NCBI GenBank assembly: GCA_964644555.1
Contig: CAZXWI010000011.1
Span: forward strand, 1-27,067
Reading direction: 5' to 3'
Source: RUG14186 sp964644555
Lineage (GTDB): Bacteria; Bacillota; Clostridia; Eubacteriales; Anaerofustaceae
DNA: 27,067 nucleotides
This document shows, piece by piece, positions 15,856 through 23,360 of the stretch (position 1 is its first letter; each line of letters begins with the position of its first letter). The notes under the pieces are model-generated. The model was given only the letters and a program-made list of their open reading frames with translations. It ran no database searches and had not been told where the DNA came from. The position numbers were made by a program, and so were the translations under genes.

Positions 15856-16671
15856 TTATCCTCTGTGTGCCTTAATAACATACATTTCTTTCGGTCTTAT
15901 TACCTTTGCTCCGTATACATCAAGCCCCTTTACCGCATCGGCAAATAAATCATGAGGTCTATATGCTTCCACTTCTTTTAATTGCCCTGCAAATGCGATG
16001 GCTTTTTTGGTTCTTATCATAATGTGATCATCTGTTCCGTCGTTGTAAAGGTTATCGCTTAACTTTACCTTTGCTCCGTTATACATTCCTATAACGCCGC
16101 TTTTGAGCATATCCACGTTATCCGTGAATAATGCCGAAAGGTTGTCTTTAAACAAGCTGTAGTACCAAGGTGGCAATACAATACTCACATCGGAATTAAT
16201 CTTTACCCCGTTTGACCACAGCCATATGAACGCTTCGTCCACGGCTTTCTTTGCCTCTTCGGCATTTGTTACTTTGCAAGACTCGCTCAAAAGCCCCGCA
16301 TCAACCGCCTTTGATGCAATATAAGTATCTCTTGCTTCCGCCATTGCTTTGGTTGCTTCCTCTGTCAATGTTTCCATTACCTTTGCTTCCGTTTGCGCTC
16401 TTTCGATATCGTCAATTACAAAATTGAAAGCTTTTGCCTTTTCTATTTCGAGATATACGCTTGAATCCGCAATGCTTTCGGGTTCGCCCAAGCTTTCTCC
16501 CGTATAATCAATAAGTGTAGGTCTTATTACCCCTTGAATTTTTACTCTTGAAGCGTGTTTGATTTCTCCCTCATACATTGTGTTGCAGTCCTCCAAGAGT
16601 ACGCAATTTTTGCCAAGCTCCGTTTCGATGTATTTCGACCAAAGCTCGGTCTGAAAGTTTTTGTAAGCCAT
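15856..16671 (-). CDS. major capsid (coat) protein, P22-coat-like/HK97 fold
   Basis: A 271-residue coat protein beginning AYKNFQTELWSKYIETELGKN. Typical HK97-fold coat features follow: the early strand GEIKHASRVKIQGV, the DYTGESLGEPE loop, the long spine-like helix region with FVIDDIERAQTE and a chain of Ala/Glu helices, and a late PPWYYSLF-NGAKVKLSDNLY-HIMIRTKKAIAFA beta region. No protease gene or scissile delta domain is apparent, as in P22-type heads that use a separate scaffold. The ATG at 16671 has AAAGGAG seven bases upstream. A longer reading to 16746 adds only a basic stretch without a ribosome site. It has its own leader behind a terminator-like hairpin. Confidence 0.88.
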   Translation of the reverse strand: MAYKNFQTELWSKYIETELGKNCVLLEDCNTMYEGEIKHASRVKIQGVIRPTLIDYTGESLGEPESIADSSVYLEIEKAKAFNFVIDDIERAQTEAKVMETLTEEATKAMAEARDTYIASKAVDAGLLSESCKVTNAEEAKKAVDEAFIWLWSNGVKINSDVSIVLPPWYYSLFKDNLSALFTDNVDMLKSGVIGMYNGAKVKLSDNLYNDGTDDHIMIRTKKAIAFAGQLKEVEAYRPHDLFADAVKGLDVYGAKVIRPKEMYVIKAHRG

Positions 16672-16750
16672 TTTTATTCTCCTTTTAATTGTTTTTTTAA
16701 GTCGGCGAAGCTTAAAAAGTATTATCAGCCGAATTTTTCGGGACAAGGGT

Positions 16751-16775
16751 AAAATAAAAAAAGCATTTCTGCTTT
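16751..16775 (-). terminator. partial terminator/attenuator between scaffold and coat genes
   Basis: On the minus strand AAAGCA-GAAA-TGCTTT (16775-16760) forms a 6-bp stem with a GNRA-type loop, followed by TTTTATTTT. It lies about 80 bases before the coat ATG. Just upstream, 16800-16816, is a second short hairpin (CGGCA/TGCCG). It would stop part of the early-head transcripts or define an mRNA end, with coat transcription partly independent. Confidence 0.65.
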
Positions 16776-16866
16776 AGCCTCTGCCCCTATTTATATTTAT
16801 CGGCAATTTTGCCGCAATAAATTAATTATTCTTTCGCTTAATTATTTTTAACATATGTATCTTTTT

Positions 16867-17514
16867 TTACCACTTCAGCATGGAATTTCTGACTTTATCC
16901 CACAATCCCGGATTTTTGTCATAATCCTTTCTGGTTAGCTTTGCGGCTTCTTCGGGTGAGTAGTAATCTTTTTCATATCCTGCTCCCTGTGAGCTGATTT
17001 TCCCCATGGATACGGTGGATTCAACATCATTTCGTTTGTTGTAAGCAAGCTGCGCTTCGTATGCCGTAAGAGCATCTATCTGGCCCGATTGCATAATTGT
17101 GGTAAAAATTTCGCCTATCTCTCTGGTGTCGGTTGCAGTGCATTCGGGATATACCTTTTTTATATCTTCCAAATCTTTTGCTCTTTTATACATAGTGGCA
17201 ATTTCGAGCGCCCTGTATATTATCGGATTATCGGGCAGGGTGCTTTCTGCATTTTTATCTATTTCTTCTTTTAATCTTTCGTTTAATTCTGTAGCGTTAC
17301 TCCCTTCGTAGCCCAGTTCTCTGAGCGAATTTTCCATATCACGGTACGAAGTAAGCGCGTTTTCGTATTCCTCTTTTATTTTTGCTCTGTCCTTGTTGAG
17401 CCTTTCCGAATACCTTTTCGTTGCGCTTTCGCTCATTTGATAATTTTCGTTTGCTTCGGAATGAGTAACTTCTTCGCTGCTCATTTCTTCGTTATCATAT
17501 GTCAGTTCGTCCAT
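16867..17514 (-). CDS. scaffolding protein
   Basis: A 215-residue, highly charged, mostly helical protein. Residues about 30-80 form a coiled coil (RYSERLNKDRAKIKEEYENA). The last 32 residues, starting YYSPEEAAKLTRKDYDK and ending in RNSMLKW, form the short basic helix-turn-helix that binds coat protein in P22-like scaffolds. It would template procapsid assembly and then leave the head. Position between portal and coat is diagnostic. Its ATG overlaps the previous stop by one base (TAATG). The gene is followed by an unusually long, structured gap of nearly 200 bases before coat. Confidence 0.85.
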   Translation of the reverse strand: MDELTYDNEEMSSEEVTHSEANENYQMSESATKRYSERLNKDRAKIKEEYENALTSYRDMENSLRELGYEGSNATELNERLKEEIDKNAESTLPDNPIIYRALEIATMYKRAKDLEDIKKVYPECTATDTREIGEIFTTIMQSGQIDALTAYEAQLAYNKRNDVESTVSMGKISSQGAGYEKDYYSPEEAAKLTRKDYDKNPGLWDKVRNSMLKW

Positions 17515-18371
17515 TATTTTCTTACTCCTCCCAATACTTTACTCAGTGCATCCAGCTGCTCTTTTGATAGGTTCGAATTCCTGCCCACATTCAATATCTG
17601 ATTCGCCGTAGATTGATTTGCAGCATTTGTGCCGTTGTTCGTTGCCTTATTTGCTATATCGGCAAGGTTTGCATACGAAGAGCTTTCCGCCATTTCGATA
17701 ATATCAAACATCGTTTTATCGGAAGTTGAACCGGCGGATGAAGCCGAAGCACTTTGCGATTTATGTGTATATTTACTGCTATTTGACTTACTTGTGCTTG
17801 AAGAAGAACTCCTGCTTGATGACGATGAAGAATAAGCGTTTTTCGCAAGCATATAATCCCATTCCCTTTCGTAGCGTTCATCTGCAATCTTATCTCGGTC
17901 AAGCTTGTAATTGTAGTTAAGTTCTTTCCAATAATTTTCGTTGTATTTTTCCATCATATCCTGCAAATACTCTGCCTGAAGTTGGTATTCTTCGCTTAAC
18001 AAATCGGCGCTGTTGGTTAAAAGAGTGCTGTTAATATCCCCGATACTGCTCATGTAATCGCTTTGTGCAGTTGCAAGTCTGTTTTGATAAGCGCTGTAGG
18101 CTCTCGTGTTGTTGCTTTGCGTAAGTCCACTACTGCCTATTTTGTAAGAAGCATTGGCTTCCCTTTGTATGCCGTAGGGGTTAATGTAATCGGCATATGC
18201 TTTGTAGGAATCCTTTTGAGCTTGCAGCTTTTGCGCTTGTGCCTCTTGCATTTGATTGACGGCAAGGTTTTCGTAGTTTCTTTGCTTTATACTCAAAGAA
18301 GTACTTTTCTTATTCTTTATTTCCTGCAAATACGCATCAATAGCCGTTTGCAATTCTTCCGTTATGCTCAT
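17514..18371 (-). CDS. Ser-rich coiled-coil virion protein (possible ejection protein)
   Basis: A 285-residue soluble protein of unknown function. Residues 1-60 are helical with Gln-rich repeats (MQEAQAQKLQAQKDSYKAY). An INPYG box and a following GSSGLTQSNNTRAYSAYQNR block (63-98) look like the conserved core of a family seen in clostridial phages near the portal gene. A further long helix spans about 100-180. Residues 181-215 are a nearly pure Ser stretch with basic residues, followed by a polar tail. The ATG at 18371 is chosen for GGAGG six bases upstream; an ATG at 18389 lacks one. It overlaps the portal gene by 35 bases. P22-like phages need internal proteins ejected with DNA, and this is the only candidate here. 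Confidence 0.72.
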   Translation of the reverse strand: MSITEELQTAIDAYLQEIKNKKSTSLSIKQRNYENLAVNQMQEAQAQKLQAQKDSYKAYADYINPYGIQREANASYKIGSSGLTQSNNTRAYSAYQNRLATAQSDYMSSIGDINSTLLTNSADLLSEEYQLQAEYLQDMMEKYNENYWKELNYNYKLDRDKIADERYEREWDYMLAKNAYSSSSSSRSSSSSTSKSNSSKYTHKSQSASASSAGSTSDKTMFDIIEMAESSSYANLADIANKATNNGTNAANQSTANQILNVGRNSNLSKEQLDALSKVLGGVRK

Positions 18372-20034
18372 CTGTATCCTCCGTTTCACTTTCGTTTCTC
18401 AAATAATTTTTTTCGACATTCGGCTCATTCTCATTAATTTGTGGAGCATTTTTACTTAACAGCACTTGATTCATTTGCTCTCTCATAACTTTTCTTTTTT
18501 GAATAATGTCGGTTAATTTTGCCTTGGGGCTTGCCGCATCATCGTCTAATGCCTGCACATATTCTTCAAAGCTGATATACCCCGATGCCAATAGATTTTG
18601 CAATGCCTGCTCCTGGGCAAACCTGCTGTATGGGTTTTGCGGCGAAATATCGACCCTTGCTTCCAGGGAAAGCTGATTCATCACCTCTATAGGTATCACC
18701 TGTGGCACCCATTCGCCGTACACATTTACCGTTTCGGCAATTATTCCGCTCAAATCGTATGCGCACCACATATTCAGCCATATTCGTGCAATATCCTCCA
18801 CAAATTGTTTTAAATATGCCTGCTGATTATTAAGCGAAAGTGCCGCTGCATCTCTTACGGCAATAATCGCCGCTCCGCTTGCCTGAGTCGGGTCTATCTG
18901 TCCTGTGGTTGCATCGCTTGCTCCGGCGAGTTCCCTCGTTCTTTCCTGAAGTGTTTCTATGATTTCCATCGATGCCGGGTTTATTTGAGCAGGCTGCAAA
19001 TAGCTTATCGCATCACTGACTTTCTGCATCCTCGGGCTGTCAAGCCCTATTACGCTGCCCACCGTGCCCAAAAGCCTTGCAATTTCATCACTTCCGCTAA
19101 TCATATCCGTGTTGTATATTACATGGGGGTATGCGCAATGTTTAATTACCGCTAAATACCTTGCAAGAGCTTTGTTGATTTCCACCTGATTCGGAATGAG
19201 CGGATATATCTCTCCCATTCCCCTCGAAAAGCCCTTTTCCGGTTTCCACACCATATGAGCCAAAGGGTACATTTTCAAGTTTTTGATTACGGTCGGCTCT
19301 TGATATACCACATCTTTCGTGCTTTTCAAAAAATATATATCATCTTTGTCTTTCCACATTTTTAAAAAGCATAAGCATTTTTCGTCCGAGCCTTTCTTGT
19401 CGGTTAAGCTTTTTGCTTTATCACCCAATAAATCGGCAGTGTCGTTGTCTGCTAAAATCAGTTCTATATCCTTTTTCGGTATTTTGTTGGCTTCGGCTTC
19501 TCTTTTAACATCTTCCACATACAGCCTTTGGGTGATAATAATATATTTTTGTTTTTGCACATCACTTTCGGTTTCGTCCGCAAAATATACATTTGTCGTA
19601 TCCACGGGCTGAAACCTCACTCCATCATCACCCATATAAAAATAAGCGAATGCATCTCCGCATACCGCACTTTGCGTAGCTAAGGACCAGATCTCTCTGT
19701 CCATTTTCATCCTCTCCCAAAGCTTTTGGGCATTTCTCGAAAGCATTTCGCATATGTGCGATGCAAATTTTCTCATTCTGCCGTAATTCATTGATGTGTA
19801 GTTAATGCTCATTCCGTCTTGGGCTATTATCGCAACCTTATGGTTTACTATAGGAGCCAAAATATTCATTGACGGTGGCTTTTCATTAGCTGTCTTAAGC
19901 CCTTTCCATTGATCTCCGTTGTAAAACGAAAAACATTCGTTGCACCTGGTGTAGTAAGAGTGTTTTTCGAAAAAGGACTTTGCCGATGTGTATTCATCAT
20001 ATATCTGTTTTGCTGTTATCTTAATGTTGCTCAT
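18337..20034 (-). CDS. portal protein (P22-like)
   Basis: A 565-residue portal subunit; a dodecamer would form the DNA entry and exit channel at one capsid vertex and dock TerL. N-terminal FYNGDQWKGL and PPSMNILAPIVNHKVAII (about residues 37-70), the central QVEINKALARYLAVIKHCAYP, and the DATTGQIDPTQASGAAIIAV turn with the long LNNQQAYLKQFVEDIARIW helix (about 375-425) are classic for portals of short-tailed phages. The C-terminus is polar (NENEPNVEKN onward), without a clear long barrel extension. The start overlaps the upstream gene by four bases (ATGA), with GGGAGG four bases before it. No interruptions are seen. Confidence 0.93.
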   Translation of the reverse strand: MSNIKITAKQIYDEYTSAKSFFEKHSYYTRCNECFSFYNGDQWKGLKTANEKPPSMNILAPIVNHKVAIIAQDGMSINYTSMNYGRMRKFASHICEMLSRNAQKLWERMKMDREIWSLATQSAVCGDAFAYFYMGDDGVRFQPVDTTNVYFADETESDVQKQKYIIITQRLYVEDVKREAEANKIPKKDIELILADNDTADLLGDKAKSLTDKKGSDEKCLCFLKMWKDKDDIYFLKSTKDVVYQEPTVIKNLKMYPLAHMVWKPEKGFSRGMGEIYPLIPNQVEINKALARYLAVIKHCAYPHVIYNTDMISGSDEIARLLGTVGSVIGLDSPRMQKVSDAISYLQPAQINPASMEIIETLQERTRELAGASDATTGQIDPTQASGAAIIAVRDAAALSLNNQQAYLKQFVEDIARIWLNMWCAYDLSGIIAETVNVYGEWVPQVIPIEVMNQLSLEARVDISPQNPYSRFAQEQALQNLLASGYISFEEYVQALDDDAASPKAKLTDIIQKRKVMREQMNQVLLSKNAPQINENEPNVEKNYLRNESETEDTDEHNGRIANGY

Positions 20035-20330
20035 TCAACCTCCCTTTGCACCTCATTGGTATAAAATTTATCAATGTTTTCAAGCTCGAGTCTAAGCATT
20101 CGTTCTTCGTCGCTCTCCTCATGAGGTTCTCTTTTGCTTCGGGTGGCATTTCGGTTTTTACTTTTTTTGTTTTTACATTTTCGGCAGGTTTCGCATTTAT
20201 CATTTCCCTTTGCAAACATACCGCATATTTTCATAAAAACAACCGACACCGATATCAGTGCCGCCGAATAAACAAAAGAGCTTATATACATAAGCCCTTT
20301 TAAAATCATTTCAGAATATTGCATTCTCAT
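20031..20330 (-). CDS. small membrane protein with Cys cluster, between terL and portal
   Basis: A 99-residue protein with one hydrophobic segment (about residues 12-39), then CETCRKC (C46, C49, C52), a very basic stretch (51-67) and an acidic helical tail. The three cysteines plus C36 could bind metal or form disulfides. Not recognised; genes at this spot are usually absent or encode small head proteins, so a membrane protein is unexpected. Both ends are tightly joined: four bases after the terL stop and a four-base ATGA overlap with portal, which argues that it is translated. The ATG at 20324 has GAGG eight bases upstream and may be the true start rather than 20330. Confidence 0.7.
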   Translation of the reverse strand: MRMQYSEMILKGLMYISSFVYSAALISVSVVFMKICGMFAKGNDKCETCRKCKNKKSKNRNATRSKREPHEESDEERMLRLELENIDKFYTNEVQREVE

Positions 20331-20334
20331 TTCC

Positions 20335-21837
20335 TCATATCATAATTATTTTTTCGCCCTCACCGCTGTAGGAAACTCTTGGTTTTTCACATTCGAAGTT
20401 GTATGTGATTTTCTCTTTCTTTTTCACATTGTTTGTTTTCTGCTGTGCCTTTACGTACAGCGCAATAGCCATTGCCATTACGGCATCATCATGACTCCCC
20501 GACACAGCTTCGGCACGCCCCTTTTCGTTTCGAACGAATGTAAGCATTTCTTCAAGGGTGTTCCTGTCGTTTATGAGAAATACATTATCTCTGACAAACT
20601 GTACCAGATCCGCTAATATCAAGGCCCGTGTTTGCCTGTTCGTCATGAATCCGTAAGAAGTTTTGAGCCTGTGCGTGTAGCTGTCCTCAATTTGTCTGAC
20701 ATATTGGTTTTTGTACCCAAGCCGTTCGAGTTCCTTTATCGGATAAGTCGAAAAATTTGCTTCCACTCCCAAAAGCGCATTGTTGTACATCATTCCCAAG
20801 CAGTAAAGCTGCCGTGCAAACATATCTTCGTCATATTGCCCCCAAAGGCAGGCAACTTGTTCGTTTGTTCCCAGCTTTATCACGCTTGCCGCAAAATTAT
20901 CACTTCCTTCGCCTGCCGTATCCGCTCCTATTGCATACGAAAAGCCTGCTTCGGGGTATTTGTAGATTCGTATTCTGCCGACTCCGGTATGTTCAAAATG
21001 AATGTTATATATTTTCAGTCCGTCATAATCATACAAAAATTCGCCCTCATCACCATCATCGGTGATTTCCGACAGCCTCATGCTTATCTTATATGCGTCA
21101 AAAATGCTCTTTCCGTATACACCCCATTCGCCAAGGCAGTATACCGTATAATAATATGGGTCGGTGTCTTTATAACTTAGCAGTACTTCCTTTGCTTCAT
21201 CGTCCAAAAATTTATTCGTTTTGTATGTTGATTTGTGCGTCATCGCACGGGGGTCTTTGGTATCAAAGAATCGTTTTTTCAGCCAATGGTTTATATCTAT
21301 CGGGTTAAACGAAAGAATTATTTGCTTATAATACTTCGTTTCACCCCTCAGTCTGATATCAAGCTGGTTGAAATCACTTTGCGATATCTCGCTGGCTTCT
21401 TCTATCCATATCCCCGTGATGTTGTATATGCTCTTTAGCTTTTCCACATCGTCCAAACCGGCAAATATTATGCATGAATTGGTTCTTTCACATTTTATCA
21501 GCATATCGGTACGGTTTATCTTGAAATCTTCAGGGTCGTAATATTCGCTTATTTGCGAACAAAGCTGTGTGAACTGACTCTCTCGTATAGTCCTTGCCAC
21601 TTTGCGCACGGCAAGGAAACGGTGATTCTCTTCGCTGACGAGCCTCTCCAATAGTTTGCGCCCCGAGAAGATGCTTTTCCCGCTTCCTGCCCCGCCCATC
21701 AAAACAAGGTATCTTTTATCGCATCCGTATAAAGAAAAAAACGACTCAACGGTCGTTTCTTTAAGGTTTTTATACCACAATAAAAGTTTTATGAGATTGT
21801 CTGCGTTATTCGTTTTTGAGCTTTTCAATGTACTCAA
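20335..21837 (-). CDS. terL: terminase large subunit
   Basis: A 500-residue DNA-packaging motor. The ATPase domain shows Walker A GGAGSGKS (residues 48-55), Walker B IWIEEASE (143-150) and the coupling motif SFNP (176-179). The RuvC-like nuclease domain has acidic residues D306 in GADTAGEGSD, E359 in GVEAN, and D450/D451 in SHDDAV. All catalytic residues are present, so both ATP-driven packaging and headful cutting should work. The start is uncertain: TTG at 21837, overlapping the terS end by 32 bases, gives MSTLKSSKTNN; a TTG nine bases later is possible, and neither has a strong ribosome site, suggesting coupling to terS. Related to Terminase_3/PBSX-type TerL. Confidence 0.94.
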   Translation of the reverse strand: MSTLKSSKTNNADNLIKLLLWYKNLKETTVESFFSLYGCDKRYLVLMGGAGSGKSIFSGRKLLERLVSEENHRFLAVRKVARTIRESQFTQLCSQISEYYDPEDFKINRTDMLIKCERTNSCIIFAGLDDVEKLKSIYNITGIWIEEASEISQSDFNQLDIRLRGETKYYKQIILSFNPIDINHWLKKRFFDTKDPRAMTHKSTYKTNKFLDDEAKEVLLSYKDTDPYYYTVYCLGEWGVYGKSIFDAYKISMRLSEITDDGDEGEFLYDYDGLKIYNIHFEHTGVGRIRIYKYPEAGFSYAIGADTAGEGSDNFAASVIKLGTNEQVACLWGQYDEDMFARQLYCLGMMYNNALLGVEANFSTYPIKELERLGYKNQYVRQIEDSYTHRLKTSYGFMTNRQTRALILADLVQFVRDNVFLINDRNTLEEMLTFVRNEKGRAEAVSGSHDDAVMAMAIALYVKAQQKTNNVKKKEKITYNFECEKPRVSYSGEGEKIIMI

Positions 21838-22051
21838 GTTTTTCTTTTAAACTCATTTTTTCTTCATTGCTTTTGGGTTTTTCTTTGTTTATGCCGTCGC
21901 TGAATACTCCCAATCCTTTTGCCAGATATTCGCTGACTTTGAGCTTGTCTTTCAAATCGCTCTCTTCGTTTCGCAATATATCCGTCCAGAATCCGAGTAT
22001 TTCTTTTGCGGCGGCAGTTTTATTTGTTTTTTCCTTTTCTGCCGTTTTCAG
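21806..22051 (-). CDS. TerS-like terminase small subunit, N-terminally truncated, no normal start codon
   Basis: An open frame of about 81 codons ahead of terL. AAAKEILGFWTDILRNEESD and LKVSEYLAKGLGVFSDG correspond to the oligomerisation part of Firmicutes small terminase subunits (usual pattern AKEVLEFLTxVMRGE, then KAAELLGKxxGLF). The usual N-terminal helix-turn-helix of about 50-60 residues is missing. A good AAAGGAGG lies right before the CTG at 22051, with no spacing. No ATG, GTG or TTG occurs in frame until a TTG at 21976, inside the conserved core. A TAA precedes the frame. It may use a rare start, depend on a shift from the short upstream frame, or be a remnant. The gene itself contains no internal stop. 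Confidence 0.6.
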   Translation of the reverse strand: MKTAEKEKTNKTAAAKEILGFWTDILRNEESDLKDKLKVSEYLAKGLGVFSDGINKEKPKSNEEKMSLKEKLEYIEKLKNE

Positions 22052-22083
22052 CCTCCTTTAGCGTACATTCGTTCGATGTTAGC

Positions 22084-22112
22084 ATATTATCACATTATCC
22101 TCTGCCTGTAAA
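22084..22112 (-). promoter_or_regulatory. probable promoter of the phage operon
   Basis: On the minus strand TTTACA (22112-22107) and TAATAT (22089-22084) are separated by 17 bases, matching five and four of six consensus positions. An overlapping alternative is TTGATG with GATAAT at 16 bases. Either places the transcript start about 10-25 bases before AAAGGAGG of terS. No phage-type regulator gene is present in the window. Confidence 0.5.
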
Positions 22113-22169
22113 TGCCATCAACTGACAAGGTGAAAATTTTTTATAAATACCGAAAACAGCTTGTTTTTA

Positions 22170-23342
22170 TTATTTACGGTTTAATACTTTTATTCCCAAA
22201 ATAAGTCCGATTGCTGCAGGCACTGCCGAAAGGTATCCGAGCGATGATGATACCGTATCGACTTTAAATAATGCCATTACCCCATAAGGAATATATGAGG
22301 AAAGAAAACAGCCTAAGTTATAAACCGAATTCATCATTCCCATACATAAGCCCACATCTTCTTCGTTAACACTAATGCTTATTTTAAATGTGTAGTATGA
22401 ATTCAGCATGGTGTAGAAGAATGCTGCCAAAACAAACATAACGAATGCCATAGGTGTAGTGTTTACAATGCATAAAATCAAAAATGTAATTGCAAGCCCT
22501 ATATTGCCTGCAGTTCCTACAGTATCCTTGATTTTTATGTATATAGGTGCAAAGCAAAATCCCGTTATGAATGTTGTTATAGAACCTGCCGATGAAATAA
22601 TTCCCGACAAGGCACTTGCGCCGAAAGATTTTTCATGTACATATAAATCCACAAATACGAACAATATGCAGTACCAAGCGGCTGCAACAAAATGCAGTAG
22701 GTATATTCCCGTAGTCTTTTTGGTAAAGCTTCGTTTGAGTCGTTCTTTCAACGGCAATTCTTCAATGTTATCTTCTCTTTTCGTATCCGGCACTGCCAAT
22801 ATAATGCATATCAACGACAGGACCGAACCGAAATTCAACAAAAATGCATATCTCCAATTATAGCTTTGTGCGATAATTCCCGAAAAAAGAGATAATAAAA
22901 CACCGAATCCGGCACCTACTCCCGTGTGCAGGGCTATTGTTTGGGCTCTTTCTTTTTCATCGGTATATATTTCGCTTATCAGCGACATTGCCACCACATT
23001 TATCATTCCGTCGGAGATACCATCTATTATACGAGTGAGCGCTAAAAATTCCATGGAGGATGACAAGCATCCTCCTACTCCGCCGATAATGAAACATATC
23101 ATGGCAGAAATCAACAGCTTTCGTTTTGACACACGATTTATATAAATCCCCGTTAATACTGCTGCGATTAAGCTGAACAAATATCCCCCGGTTACCACAA
23201 AGTTATTAAGGAAAATACCTGATTGTGGAAATTCGTTATAAATATTTGTCAAAATAGGCACTATAACGGAATCGGAAAACATTCCGTAACCGCAGGATAT
23301 CAATGCCAACTTGCATAGCAAGCTTTTTCTTTGTTGCTTCAT
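22170..23342 (-). CDS. MFS transporter
   Basis: A 390-residue inner-membrane permease of the major facilitator superfamily with 12 predicted helices. MFS marks include an acidic residue in helix 1 (GMFSDSVIVPIL), the loop 2-3 region INRVSKRKLLIS in the place of the GxxxDRxGRR motif, and a RIIDGISDGM helix 4 pattern. It resembles drug/sugar-type proton-linked members, but substrate is not readable. It is the last gene of the URO-D unit, 18 bases after the other MFS gene, with AAAAGGA before the ATG. The 57 bases between its stop (22170) and the phage promoter (22112) contain no clear terminator. Confidence 0.9.
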   Translation of the reverse strand: MKQQRKSLLCKLALISCGYGMFSDSVIVPILTNIYNEFPQSGIFLNNFVVTGGYLFSLIAAVLTGIYINRVSKRKLLISAMICFIIGGVGGCLSSSMEFLALTRIIDGISDGMINVVAMSLISEIYTDEKERAQTIALHTGVGAGFGVLLSLFSGIIAQSYNWRYAFLLNFGSVLSLICIILAVPDTKREDNIEELPLKERLKRSFTKKTTGIYLLHFVAAAWYCILFVFVDLYVHEKSFGASALSGIISSAGSITTFITGFCFAPIYIKIKDTVGTAGNIGLAITFLILCIVNTTPMAFVMFVLAAFFYTMLNSYYTFKISISVNEEDVGLCMGMMNSVYNLGCFLSSYIPYGVMALFKVDTVSSSLGYLSAVPAAIGLILGIKVLNRK

Positions 23343-23360
23343 TACGACATTCCTTTTTTA

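Larger units (their letters stand above)
8485..22112 (-). mobile_element. compact short-tailed phage late operon (defective or domesticated)
   Basis: Eighteen co-directional genes cover terminase, portal, scaffold, coat, adaptor, tail hub, fibres and lysis, in the order typical of P22-like podoviruses. Neighbouring genes overlap by a few bases or are tightly spaced, and reading frames appear intact except for the 5' end of terS. Host-type genes abut both ends: an ABC permease on one side and an MFS transporter on the other. No integrase, excisionase, repressor, replication, tape-measure or maturation-protease gene is present; P22-like phages need neither of the last two. A promoter precedes terS and a terminator follows the last gene. 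Whether it is a decaying prophage or a maintained particle-producing locus is inference. Confidence 0.85.

Noticed and set aside
21816..22061. Plus-strand open frame antisense to terS
   Set aside because: The minus-strand frame there has the TerS core and continues into terL; the plus-strand frame is low-complexity Ser/Phe/Leu typical of a shadow.
8485..22112. Integrase, repressor, tape-measure or capsid protease gene within the phage region
   Set aside because: All gaps and frames were considered; none shows such a protein, and the short-tail architecture does not need the last two.
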